Shown here one piece after another: positions 16,130 to 26,269 of a stretch of DNA of 64,000 nt. The notes under the pieces are model-generated. The model saw nothing but the letters and a program-made list of their open reading frames with translations, made no database searches and was not told the origin of the DNA. The position numbers and the translations under genes are program-made. Source of the DNA: Azonexus sp. (GTDB lineage: Bacteria > Pseudomonadota > Gammaproteobacteria > Burkholderiales > Rhodocyclaceae); assembly GCA_017983615.1 (NCBI GenBank), contig JAGOBB010000001.1:558001-622000 (forward strand), written 5' to 3'. Each line of letters opens with the position of its first letter. Positions within the stretch are counted from its first letter, which is position 1.

Positions 16130-18265
16130 TTAGATAACGCCACCGCTGTGAATGGTGACATCGGAAGTGCCAACTTCGGCATAGGCGCCAGTGAGTCCAG
16201 TACCCTTGATCAGGCCAATTTGTATTGCCGCCTCACCGTTACCGGTGCCGTCGGCATCGTAATAGAGCTTGCCGGTCGACGTATCGAAAACCAAGTTATG
16301 GTTGCCACTTGTGATGCTCGCATTTGCCGAAACATCAATCTGTTCCAAGGTCAGTGCGCCCAGATCCTCAAGATTGAACCATAGCGAATCACCAACATTG
16401 AAATTGGCAACGGCGTTGGAGGCTAGGGTCGCCGAGTTATGGTCGAGAGCCGCAGCCAGAAAATCCCAGCCAAAGGTGACCACGTCTTCTGCGCTGTCGG
16501 CACCCAGGTCGATCTTGTTGTTCCCCGAGCCGAGGTCGACCTGGTCGGCGCCCGCGCCAACCTTCGCGCTGTCGTTGCCTTCCCAGGCGGCCACCAGGTC
16601 GTCACCGGTGCCGGTGGTGATGGCGCTGTTCCCGTTGCCCTTGGTTGCGCCACCGCTGGCAAAGTATGTGTTGAAGGCAGCTTCGTTACCGATCCAGACT
16701 TCATTGCCGCCATTGCCGGCCAAGACCTTGTTGTTGCCAGTACCCAGTTGCACCTCGTTGAAGCCATCGCCAACCGTGACATTATTGTTGCCGTTGCCCG
16801 CGACCACAAGATCGTCGCCAGTGCCAGTCACGATCTTGTTGTTGCCATTGCCGGCAAAAATCTGGTTCATCCATTCCGGGGTACCGGCCGTGCCGTTACC
16901 CGCGGAAATGTTGTTGTTGCCATCGCCAGCCAGGATGACGTTGTAACCGTCGCCGGCGATGATCTTGTTGTTGCCGTCGGTGGTGGCTGAGTCCGTTGCC
17001 TTGGTATAGGTGTAAACGGAATTGACGTCGTCGTAACCGGCAGCGTAGTCGTCGTCAGTCTTGATGTAGTCATTTCCGCTGCCGGCAGTGACTGAGTTGT
17101 TGCCAAGTCGGGCGAGAGCGACGTTGTTGAAGCTGATATCGCTGAAGAAGTCGTCAGTGTAGCCGACGCCGCCTGCCGTCGAGGCTGGATTGATGGTGGA
17201 CTGGTCGTCGGCCATGCTGAACAGCGTTGAAAGGTTGTCTCCGCCGCCGACGACGATCTTGTCGTTGCCGCCACCGGCCTGGACCCAATCGTTACCATCC
17301 CCGACAGTAACTTGGTTGTTGCCGCTGCCGGCGAAGACGAAATTGTTGCCGAGCAGGTCGGTAATCTTGTCGTTGCTGGCGGTAAATGTGATGTTGAGCG
17401 CTGCATCGTTGGTGTCGCCCCAGATGCGGTCGTTGCCAGCGCCGCCGACAATGGTGTCGTTGCCGTTGCCGCCAGTGAGGTGGTCATTGCCATCACCGCC
17501 ATCAATCTTGTCGTTACCGGCGCCCGCATTGAGCGTATCGTCGCCGGACGTTCCAGTGACCGTATCGTTGCCACCGTAGGCGAGGGCAATCAATCCGTCG
17601 AAGCCGCCACCCTCGAGAGCGGATTCGATGGTGGTTGCGTCAATTTTCAGACCGGTAATTTTGCCGGTAATGGAAAAGGCCGGGTCACCATTATTTTGCG
17701 AGAAAGTAAGCGTACCCCACTCAATTCCTGTCACCTGTCCTCCGGTGAAATTGCCATTGCTATCCATCGTGACGGAACCGGCCAGTTTTACATAGTTGGC
17801 GTCTCCCGGGGCGGCGCCGTTGTCGGCGGCCAAATAAAGGGTCTTCAGGCTTCCACTTACAGTGCCGGTACTCAAGTCAAAGGCTAGTGAGCCACGGTAG
17901 TCGATCGAATAGCCATCAGCGGTTTCCATCCAGACTTCCTTGGCTGAGGCTGTGCTAACGGCTCCAGTATTGATGTTGATTGCAATGGTCCCGGTCATGC
18001 CGACGGATGTGCCGGAACTGAACGACAGTTCGAATTCCTTAATGGTCACGACGCCGCCAGAATAACTACCCGTTCCCCAGAGTTGAGTCCCATTTGCCCA
18101 ATAGGCGTAATAAGATCCGTCTGGGTTTTGACCAATGGTATATGGGTCCGTATTTGACAGGTCGACGAGCGTGCTTTCAACGTTTCCAATACCGTTTGCC
18201 CACGCTGAAAAGGAAAAGCCAGGATCGAAGACTCCTGTGTTCGTGATGCCAGCAAATACAGCCAT
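16130..18265 (-). CDS. Large RTX-repeat protein, probable type I secretion substrate
   Basis: The 711-residue product has no Sec signal. Residues 1-225 are a beta-rich domain without a family I recognise (WANGTQLWGTGSYSGG, LAADNGAAPGDANYVKLAGS; the latter resembles PEP-CTERM-like surface proteins). Residues about 230-600 hold RTX repeats. The first are canonical (GNDTVTGTSGDDTLNAGAGN), but many later ones have Asn instead of Asp (GNGNNKIVTGTGDDLVVAG). The C-terminus has LVFDTSTGKLYYDADG, shared with the RTX protein at 11646. A GGGAGA ribosome-binding site precedes the ATG. It is probably an abundant secreted or surface-layer-like protein. Confidence 0.88.
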   Translation of the reverse strand: MAVFAGITNTGVFDPGFSFSAWANGIGNVESTLVDLSNTDPYTIGQNPDGSYYAYWANGTQLWGTGSYSGGVVTIKEFELSFSSGTSVGMTGTIAININTGAVSTASAKEVWMETADGYSIDYRGSLAFDLSTGTVSGSLKTLYLAADNGAAPGDANYVKLAGSVTMDSNGNFTGGQVTGIEWGTLTFSQNNGDPAFSITGKITGLKIDATTIESALEGGGFDGLIALAYGGNDTVTGTSGDDTLNAGAGNDKIDGGDGNDHLTGGNGNDTIVGGAGNDRIWGDTNDAALNITFTASNDKITDLLGNNFVFAGSGNNQVTVGDGNDWVQAGGGNDKIVVGGGDNLSTLFSMADDQSTINPASTAGGVGYTDDFFSDISFNNVALARLGNNSVTAGSGNDYIKTDDDYAAGYDDVNSVYTYTKATDSATTDGNNKIIAGDGYNVILAGDGNNNISAGNGTAGTPEWMNQIFAGNGNNKIVTGTGDDLVVAGNGNNNVTVGDGFNEVQLGTGNNKVLAGNGGNEVWIGNEAAFNTYFASGGATKGNGNSAITTGTGDDLVAAWEGNDSAKVGAGADQVDLGSGNNKIDLGADSAEDVVTFGWDFLAAALDHNSATLASNAVANFNVGDSLWFNLEDLGALTLEQIDVSANASITSGNHNLVFDTSTGKLYYDADGTGNGEAAIQIGLIKGTGLTGAYAEVGTSDVTIHSGGVI

Positions 18266-18337
18266 GATTTCTCCCGTTTGTAGATCGAATATTGTCGAAT
18301 CCTTAAATTCTAGCTGAATTATTCATGCATTTCGGCT

Positions 18338-18361
18338 AATTGACGTTGGGGTTCGTCAAAT
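18338..18361. promoter_or_regulatory. Inverted repeat in the RTX / acetoacetyl-CoA synthetase divergent region
   Basis: AATTGACG, an 8-nt spacer and CGTCAAAT form a near-perfect dyad (7 of 8 paired) in the 168 bp between two divergent genes. The arrangement suits a dimeric transcription factor. Which gene it serves cannot be read from the sequence. Confidence 0.4.
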
Positions 18362-18433
18362 ATTTCACGATGTATGATCCTGTTTGTGTGCGGTATACCG
18401 TGTTGAGCGGTGTCTACTTATCTCGGAGCGATC

Positions 18434-20388
<1,955 letters not shown>

Positions 20389-20392
<4 letters not shown>

Positions 20393-21498
20393 GCGCGCTC
20401 GGGAAGAAGGGCGCCGAGAACAGGCACCCTGCGGGCCATTTCCATGGCCTTGCCGGACATGCTGCCGAGCGCTGTGGTGATCCGGCGGCTAGCCTCCGGA
20501 CTTTCGATCCAGCGGTAGAACAGCGTAGCGGTAGCAATGCTCGCGGTCAGCGTGCCAATCAGGCCAAGAACGACTGAGGTCGGCGACGATAGCTCAAGCT
20601 GGAAATACAGGGTGTTGGCGAGCAGAAGGACCGGGAAGTGCACCAGGAAAATCGAATACGAAATCTGGCCGAGGAAGGCCAGCGGCCTGACATTCGGCCA
20701 TTGCTCAAGGAAGCCGGTACGACGGCCGTAGCCGAGCACCAAGGCGACTGCCAGGGCGAGCGCGATGCGCAGACGGAAATCGAAGACCAGCGCAGCGATG
20801 GCGACGGTGGCGATGGCGCCCAGCCAGAACGCCTGTTGTTTGCGGTCCGAAGCCCACCAGGCGGCGGCGCCCAGGCCGTAGGAGCCGAAGAAGTAGATCG
20901 CCCAGTTGTCCCAGCTGGCATCAAGATTGAACCAGAACAGCGACGTGGTGGCGACCAGCAAGACCAGCGCCGGGGCAGCGAAGCGCATACGGCCGGCCCA
21001 CAGCAGCATGGCCATAAGCGCGAAGAGCTGGAAATCGATGGCGATGTACCAGACACCGGCAGACAGCGCCTCGAAACCGAGCAGGTTGTGCAGCAGCAAG
21101 GCGTGCGCCAGCCATTGTGTGAGCGTGGCGCGGTCGGGGATCGCCTCGTCGTCCAGCCACTGGTTGGCGATGGCCGAAGCGACAATGGCCAGGCCAATCG
21201 CGGCGAGGTACGGCACGGCCAGGCGCAGATAACGTTTCCAGATCAGCGGTAGCGGTGAAACGGCCAGGTGCTCGCCGTGGGCGGACAAGCCGCGGGCAGC
21301 AAGAAAGCCTGCGATGACCAGGAAAACCTGGACGGCCATGCGGCCATACTCGAAGAACCCGTCAAAAATGGCGGGAAAAGCGTCGCGTGCCGCCTCGGCC
21401 AGTGGCCCGTAGGAAGAAAAGTGGTTCAGCAGGACGAGCAGGGCGGCGATGGCCTTCAGGGCATCGATCAGCGGCATGCGGTGGGCTGTTTTGCTCAT
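20389..21498 (-). CDS. Acyltransferase family 3 membrane protein (OafA/YrhL type)
   Basis: A 369-residue polytopic membrane protein with about ten hydrophobic segments and the family 3 start [24 protein letters not shown], whose His in LNHF is the conserved catalytic residue. A second family motif region is [18 protein letters not shown]. Such enzymes acetylate surface polysaccharides or other envelope glycans; the substrate is not inferable here. I chose the ATG at 21498 because the 11 residues upstream do not fit the family. Confidence 0.85.
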
Positions 21499-21566
21499 GA
21501 CAATGATTTTACACGGTTTGCTGCGGTGCACAAACCGTGATTGCGGGTGAATTTGTTTAGACTTTG

Positions 21567-22838
21567 TTAAACAAAACGCGCGACGAAGGATTTGGTGTAC
21601 CTGTCCGGCAAATCAATCCATACCCGGTGTCCGCTGCCGGGGGCGACCTCGACCGGCTGGCCGGCCGCATTTTCCATACGTGCCACGGTCTGCGTGTGGT
21701 TGCCGGAAGGATGTACGCATTCCAGACGGTCGCCCACCGAGAAGCGGTTCTTGACCACGATTTCCATCAGGCCACGCGCTGCGTCGAAGCCTATAGCATC
21801 GCCGACGTACAGGCTGCGGTCCGATTCCGAACTGCCGCGCAGGTAGTTCTGGTACTCGGCGTCATGGTGGCGCTGGTAGAAGCCGTCCGTGTAGCCGCGG
21901 TTGGCCAGGCCTTCCAGTTCTCGCAATAGCGTCGGGTCGAGTGGCTTGCCGGCGACGGCGTCATCGATCGCCTGGCGATAGGACTGGGTGGTCCGGGCGA
22001 CGTAGTAGGGGCTCTTGGTACGGCCTTCGATCTTCAGTGAATCGATGCCGATCTCGACCAGACGATGCACATGCTCGATGGCGCGCAGGTCCTTCGAATT
22101 CAGGATGTAGGTGCCGTGCTCGTCTTCCTCGATCGGCATCAACTCGCCCGGGCGCTGTTTTTCCTCGAGCAGGATTTCCTGCTCCTGCTGGAGCATCTGC
22201 GCCGGCTGGCCATCGGAAGTGCTGACCTTGTAATCCCAGCGGCAGGAGTTGGTGCAGGTGCCCTGGTTCGGATCGCGGTGATTGAAATAACCTGAAAGCA
22301 GGCAGCGGCCGGAATAGGCGATGCACAGAGCGCCATGGACGAAGACTTCAAGCTCGATGTCCGGACATTGCTGGCGGATTTCGGCGACTTCGTCGAGCGA
22401 CAGCTCGCGCGACAAAATGATACGGTCGATGCCCATTTTTTGCCAAAAACGGACCGCCGCCCAGTTCACAGTGTTGGCCTGCACCGACAGGTGGATGACT
22501 TGTTCCGGCCAGGTTTCACGCACCATGTCGATCAGCCCGGGGTCGGACATGATCAGCGCGTCGGGCTTCAGGGCGATGACCGGTGCCATGTCGGCCAGGT
22601 AGGTGGTCAGCTTGGCGTTGTGCGGGAATATGTTGCTGACGACGAAAAACTGCTTGCCGCCGGCGTGCGCTTCGTCGATGCCTTCCTTCAAGGCGGCGAT
22701 GGTGCCGAACTCGTTGTTGCGCACGCGCAGGCTGTAGCGCGGCTGGCCGGCGTAAATCGCATCGGCGCCAAAAGCAAAGGCGGTACGCATCATCTCGAGC
22801 GAGCCGGCCGGTGCGAGGAGTTCAGGCGCCTTGCGCAT
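21567..22838 (-). CDS. trhP: U32 family tRNA hydroxylation protein TrhP (YegQ)
   Basis: The 423-residue product aligns by eye along its length with E. coli YegQ/TrhP: PELLAPAGSLEMMRTAFAFG, YAGQPRYSLRVRNNEFG, HLSVQANTVNWAAVRFWQ, GRCLLSGYFNHRDPNQGTCT, and SLKIEGRTKSPYYVARTTQ. The cysteines of CIAYSGRC and GTCTNSCRW match the Fe-S ligands of this group. TrhP takes part in prephenate-dependent formation of 5-hydroxyuridine at the wobble position of tRNA. The start at 22838 opens with MRKAPELL. It is divergent from rng with 36 bp between starts. A copy of the dispersed element is at 22413-22450. Confidence 0.9.
   Translation of the reverse strand: MRKAPELLAPAGSLEMMRTAFAFGADAIYAGQPRYSLRVRNNEFGTIAALKEGIDEAHAGGKQFFVVSNIFPHNAKLTTYLADMAPVIALKPDALIMSDPGLIDMVRETWPEQVIHLSVQANTVNWAAVRFWQKMGIDRIILSRELSLDEVAEIRQQCPDIELEVFVHGALCIAYSGRCLLSGYFNHRDPNQGTCTNSCRWDYKVSTSDGQPAQMLQQEQEILLEEKQRPGELMPIEEDEHGTYILNSKDLRAIEHVHRLVEIGIDSLKIEGRTKSPYYVARTTQSYRQAIDDAVAGKPLDPTLLRELEGLANRGYTDGFYQRHHDAEYQNYLRGSSESDRSLYVGDAIGFDAARGLMEIVVKNRFSVGDRLECVHPSGNHTQTVARMENAAGQPVEVAPGSGHRVWIDLPDRYTKSFVARFV
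22413..22450 (+). repeat. Dispersed TGCTACGGTC element, copy 5, one core mismatch (in trhP)
   Basis: AAAATGATACGGTCGATGCC has one core mismatch (A for C). A T6 tract, GCC and an A5 tract follow with the usual spacing. Confidence 0.65.
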
Positions 22839-22874
22839 AGTAGAATCCAGAAAAAACCGCGAATTGTAGAGCGT

Positions 22875-24326
22875 ATGACCGAAGAAATCCTGATCAATTT
22901 CACGCCGCAGGAGACCCGCGTTGCCGTCATGCAACAAGGTGTCGTCCAGGAGCTGCACATCGAGCGTACGGCCAGCCGCGGGCTGGTCGGCAACGTGTAC
23001 CTCGGCCGCGTCTGTCGCATCCTGCCCGGCATGCAGTCCGCTTTCGTCGAAGTCGGCCTCGACCGAACCGCCTTTCTGCACGTTGCCGACATCTGGCAGC
23101 CGCGTGAAACCGCCACCGAACGGCCAATCGAGAAAATCCTGCACGAAGGGCAAAACATCGTCGTCCAGGTCGTCAAGGATCCGATCGGCACCAAGGGCGC
23201 CCGGCTGTCGACGCAGATTTCCATCGCCGGCCGCATGCTGGTCTATCTGCCGCAGGAGAAACATATCGGGATTTCGCAGCGCATCGAGTCCGAGACCGAG
23301 CGTGAAGTCTTGCGCGAAAAAATCACCCGGCTGGTGCCTGTGGAGGAAACGGGGGGCTTCATTGTCCGGACCATGGCCGAGAATGCCAGCGACGACGAAT
23401 TCGCCACCGACATCGCCTACCTGCGCAAGACCTGGGCCGACATCCGCGACAAGGCACGGACATCCGGTCCGCCGACCATGCTTTACCAGGAGTTATCGCT
23501 TGGCCAGCGCGTCCTGCGTGATTTCGTCAATCCGGGAACGACGCGCATTGTCATCGACTCGCGGGAAAATTTCGTCAAACTGACCGGCTTTGCAGAGGAA
23601 TACACGCCGGCCGTATTGCCCCTGCTCGAGCACTACACCGGCCAGCGTCCGCTGTTCGACCTGCACGGTGTCGAGGACGAAATCCAGAAGGCGCTGGCCC
23701 GGCGTGTCGACCTCAAGTCGGGCGGCTACCTGATCATCGACCAGACCGAGGCGATGACCACCATCGACGTCAACACAGGTGGCTTTGTCGGTGTGCGCAA
23801 TTTCGACGACACCATCTTCAAGACCAATCTCGAGGCGGCGGTCACCATTGCCCGCCAGCTGCGCCTGCGCAACCTCGGCGGCATCATCATTGTCGACTTC
23901 ATCGACATGGAAAACGAGGAGCACAAGAAGGCCGTGCTCGACGAATTCAACAAGGCGCTGGCCGGCGACCACACGCGGCTGACGGTCAATGGCTTCACGG
24001 CGCTAGGCCTGGTCGAAATGACCCGCAAGCGGACCCGCGAATCGCTGGCCCACGTGCTGTGCATGCCCTGTCCGACGTGCGGCGGGCGCGGCGAGGTCAA
24101 GACGGCGCGCACTGTCGCCTACGAAATCCTCCGCGAACTGCTGCGTGAAGCGCGCCAGTTCAACGCCCGCGAATACCGTATCCTGGCTGGTCCCGATGTC
24201 GTCGACCTGTTCCTCGACGAAGAGTCGCAGGCGCTGGCCATGCTTTCCGATTTCATTGGCAAGGCAGTTTCCCTGCAATCCGAACCGAGCTATTCGCCCG
24301 AGCAATACGATATCGTCCTGATGTAA
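22875..24326 (+). CDS. rng: Ribonuclease G
   Basis: RNase G, 483 residues, processes the 5' end of 16S rRNA and degrades some mRNAs. MTEEILINFTPQETRVAVMQ and the S1-like domain GLVGNVYLGRVCRILPGMQS open the protein. The catalytic Asp pair lies in IDVNTGGFVG and IIIVDFIDM, and the Zn-link CMPCPTCGGRG joins protomers. The open frame extends back to 22335, but ATG 22875 gives the family N-terminus and length. Separation from maf is unusual (see findings). Confidence 0.95.
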   Translation: MTEEILINFTPQETRVAVMQQGVVQELHIERTASRGLVGNVYLGRVCRILPGMQSAFVEVGLDRTAFLHVADIWQPRETATERPIEKILHEGQNIVVQVVKDPIGTKGARLSTQISIAGRMLVYLPQEKHIGISQRIESETEREVLREKITRLVPVEETGGFIVRTMAENASDDEFATDIAYLRKTWADIRDKARTSGPPTMLYQELSLGQRVLRDFVNPGTTRIVIDSRENFVKLTGFAEEYTPAVLPLLEHYTGQRPLFDLHGVEDEIQKALARRVDLKSGGYLIIDQTEAMTTIDVNTGGFVGVRNFDDTIFKTNLEAAVTIARQLRLRNLGGIIIVDFIDMENEEHKKAVLDEFNKALAGDHTRLTVNGFTALGLVEMTRKRTRESLAHVLCMPCPTCGGRGEVKTARTVAYEILRELLREARQFNAREYRILAGPDVVDLFLDEESQALAMLSDFIGKAVSLQSEPSYSPEQYDIVLM

Positions 24327-24347
24327 TCCCCGTTGAGGAGCCGTCAT

Positions 24348-25223
24348 ATGACTACCGAGTCCGATTTCGACAGCCTTGTCCCGGCCCAGCGCTTTGATCG
24401 CCGGAGTTTTCTGGTGACCAGCTTGGGTGCTGGGTTCGCACTGGCCACCCAGCCGATCATGGCGCAGACGGCAATCACTACCGACGCCGTTGGCCTGCTT
24501 GCCGGCGAAGTCAAGGTGCCGGTCAGCGACGGCGAGATGGTCGCCTACCGCGCAGCGCCCGTTGGGGTAACCCGGCAGCCGGTTGTGCTGGTTGTTTCCG
24601 AAATTTTCGGGGCGCACGAATACATCCGCGACACCTGTCGTCGTCTGGCCAAGCTGGGCTATTTCGCCATCGGTCCGGATTTGTTCGCCCGTCAGGGCGA
24701 CCCGCGGCAGATTGCCAGCATTCCGGAAATACTCGACAAAATCACCGGCAAGACGCCCGATGCCCAAGTTATGGGCGATCTCGACGCTTGCGTCGCCTGG
24801 GCGGCGAAGCAGGGTGCCGACAACGGCCGACTGGCGGTGACAGGGTTCTGCTGGGGCGGGCGGATCACCTGGCTGTATGCCGCCCACAATCCAGCAGTCA
24901 AAGCCGGCGTTGCCTGGTATGGCAAGCTGGTCGGCCCGGTGAATGCAATGACGCCAAAACATCCGACCGATCTGATTGCGCAGTTCAAGGCGCCGGTGCT
25001 CGGTCTCTACGGCGGGTTGGACACTGGAATTCCACTGGAGACGGTCGAGTCCATGGAAAAGGCCTTGCAACAAGGCAGTCCGGCAGCCCGGGCATCGGAA
25101 ATCCACGTTTACGACAATGCGCCGCACGCCTTCCATGCCGATTACCGGCCCAGCTACCGCAAGGAAGATGCGGAGGATGGCTGGCAACGCATGTTGGCCT
25201 GGTTCCGCAAAAACGGCGTCTGA
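24348..25223 (+). CDS. Tat-exported dienelactone hydrolase family protein
   Basis: An alpha/beta hydrolase of 291 residues. The N-terminus [20 protein letters not shown] is a twin-arginine signal with RR followed by S-F-L, so folded export to the periplasm is likely. The catalytic Cys is in GFCWGGR, the acid in YGGLDTGIP and the His in APHAFHAD, the dienelactone hydrolase triad. GAGGAG precedes the ATG. Family members cleave dienelactones or other esters; the substrate here is unknown. It starts 21 bp after rng and may share its transcript. Confidence 0.88.
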   Translation: MTTESDFDSLVPAQRFDRRSFLVTSLGAGFALATQPIMAQTAITTDAVGLLAGEVKVPVSDGEMVAYRAAPVGVTRQPVVLVVSEIFGAHEYIRDTCRRLAKLGYFAIGPDLFARQGDPRQIASIPEILDKITGKTPDAQVMGDLDACVAWAAKQGADNGRLAVTGFCWGGRITWLYAAHNPAVKAGVAWYGKLVGPVNAMTPKHPTDLIAQFKAPVLGLYGGLDTGIPLETVESMEKALQQGSPAARASEIHVYDNAPHAFHADYRPSYRKEDAEDGWQRMLAWFRKNGV

Positions 25224-25294
25224 AAGCCGATTTCGCAGCCGAATTGGCGCCCCTTCGTGCTAACCTTCGCGCCTCAACCCGTTTCCGTTTCATC

Positions 25295-25711
25295 ATGACG
25301 ACTACCGAAGCCTCTACCGATAAGCCCATCGACGCCCGTGTCCTGCTCAAGGACCTGCAGACGCGATTCGACGTATTCCGCAACTTCAGCCCGCTGGCCA
25401 TCGGCATCGACAAGCAGGTTTTCGCACAGTTGCCGGAAGTCAGCAAGAAGTCCCTGCGTCTGGCAATGCGCAGCCACACCATCTCGACGCGCTATCTGAA
25501 GGAAATGGAAAAGGGAACGGTGCGTCTGAATCTGGATGGCACGCCGGCCGGCGAAGTCACCGACGAGAACCGTCAACACGCCGCAGAACTGCTGCGCGAC
25601 CGCTTCAAGAAGCAGGCAGACCAGCGCAAGGCGGCTGCGGAAGAAGCGAAGGCAGAGCAGCGCCGGGCCGAAAAGCTGAATCAGCTGACCGAGAAATTCG
25701 GGCGCAAGTAA
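25295..25711 (+). CDS. proQ: ProQ/FinO domain RNA chaperone
   Basis: A minimal ProQ/FinO protein of 138 residues. The FinO domain covers about residues 18-95 (FDVFRNFSPLAIGIDKQVFA, RLAMRSHTISTRYLKEMEKG, RLNLDGTPAGEVT). A lysine/glutamate-rich helical tail follows (KQADQRKAAAEEAKAEQRRA). Such proteins bind structured sRNAs and mRNA 3' ends. It starts about 70 bp after the hydrolase gene and ends just before a bidirectional terminator. Confidence 0.9.
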   Translation: MTTTEASTDKPIDARVLLKDLQTRFDVFRNFSPLAIGIDKQVFAQLPEVSKKSLRLAMRSHTISTRYLKEMEKGTVRLNLDGTPAGEVTDENRQHAAELLRDRFKKQADQRKAAAEEAKAEQRRAEKLNQLTEKFGRK

Positions 25712-25729
25712 GTCAAGGAGCGCCAAAGC

Positions 25730-25759
25730 AAAAAGGCCAGTCGATCGACTGGCCTTTTT
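25730..25759. terminator. Bidirectional terminator between proQ and the tRNA cluster
   Basis: A perfectly palindromic 30-nt stretch: AAAAAGGCCAGTCGA and its exact complement. It gives a GC-rich stem with a T5 tail on either strand, so it can end proQ (plus) and the tRNA transcript (minus). Confidence 0.9.
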
Positions 25760-25771
25760 ACTGGTATCCGA

Positions 25772-25847
25772 TGGTTGCGGGGGCAGGACTTGAACCTGCG
25801 ACCTTCGGGTTATGAGCCCGACGAGCTGCCAACTGCTCCACCCCGCG
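25772..25847 (-). tRNA. Initiator tRNA-fMet (anticodon CAT)
   Basis: A 76-nt cloverleaf with encoded CCA. The anticodon loop CTCATAA gives CAT. Two initiator hallmarks are present: an unpaired C1-A72 at the top of the acceptor stem (CGCGGGG against CCCCGCA) and three consecutive G-C pairs in the anticodon stem (GGG/CCC). It is the last gene of the tRNA cluster. Confidence 0.97.
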
Positions 25848-25893
25848 TCCGATCAGGTGGCATCACCTGAGTTACTGCTACTGCTACTGAAGC

Positions 25894-25920
25894 AAAAAGC
25901 CCCGGCGCTAGGCCGAGGCT
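25894..25920 (-). terminator. Terminator-like hairpin inside the tRNA cluster
   Basis: On the minus strand AGCC-T-CGGC pairs with GCCG-G-GGCT, followed directly by a T5 run. It lies between tRNA-Lys(CTT) and tRNA-fMet, and I see no good second promoter before tRNA-fMet. It may therefore limit readthrough or act as a processing element. Confidence 0.65.
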
Positions 25921-25936
25921 AAGTGCTTGGTAATTC

Positions 25937-26012
25937 TGGTGGGGCGTCACAGATTCGAACTGTGGACCTACGGATTAAGAGTCCGCTGCTCTACCAACTG
26001 AGCTAACGCCCC
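25937..26012 (-). tRNA. tRNA-Lys (anticodon CTT)
   Basis: A 76-nt cloverleaf with encoded CCA, acceptor GGGGCGT, D-arm AGCTCAGTTGGTAGAGC and T-loop TTCGAAT. The anticodon loop CTCTTAA gives CTT, which reads AAG. It is the middle gene of the cluster. Confidence 0.97.
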
Positions 26013-26031
26013 GATTTCCCCCAGTTTAAAC

Positions 26032-26107
26032 TGGTGGGTCGGCCGAGATTCGAACTCGGGACCAACGGATTAAAAGTCCGCTGCTCTACCGACTGAGCTA
26101 CCGACCC
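26032..26107 (-). tRNA. tRNA-Lys (anticodon TTT)
   Basis: A 76-nt cloverleaf with encoded CCA, acceptor GGGTCGG, D-arm AGCTCAGTCGGTAGAGC. The anticodon loop CTTTTAA gives TTT, which reads AAA and AAG. Its anticodon stem is identical to that of the neighbouring tRNA-Lys(CTT), which suggests duplication. It is promoter-proximal. Confidence 0.97.
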
Positions 26108-26125
26108 GACCGACGGGAAGCGCGC

Positions 26126-26154
26126 ATTATATAGAGGCCCGTCGGGAGCGTCAA
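26126..26154 (-). promoter_or_regulatory. Consensus promoter of the tRNA cluster with GC-rich discriminator
   Basis: On the minus strand TTGACG (26149-26154), a 17 bp spacer and TATAAT (26126-26131) lie about 20 bp before tRNA-Lys(TTT). The bases after the -10 are GCGCGC, the GC-rich discriminator associated with stringent control of stable RNA promoters. Confidence 0.9.
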
Positions 26155-26230
26155 CGCACTGGAAGGAATTTCAGAGATATCTCTGGTTGAAGGATTTCCG
26201 GACAGCACCCTGATTGCGGGAAAGCCGTGA

Positions 26231-26264
26231 AAATTGGCCTTTTTTGCGAGCGACCGTAGCATTC
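26231..26264 (-). repeat. Dispersed TGCTACGGTC element, copy 6 (3' of metF)
   Basis: The minus strand reads GAATGCTACGGTCGCTCGC, an A6 tract, GGCC and AATTTT. It is intergenic, just after the metF stop. Confidence 0.8.
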
Positions 26265-26269
26265 ACTTA

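Noticed and set aside
12100-17600. Short, frequent DNA repeats that might suggest a CRISPR or microsatellite
   Set aside because: They encode RTX nonapeptides in one frame and vary at third positions. There are no uniform repeats with unique spacers.
11646-18265. RTX proteins as hemolysin-type toxins
   Set aside because: No acyltransferase partner (HlyC), no pore-forming hydrophobic domain and no protease or lipase motif are present.
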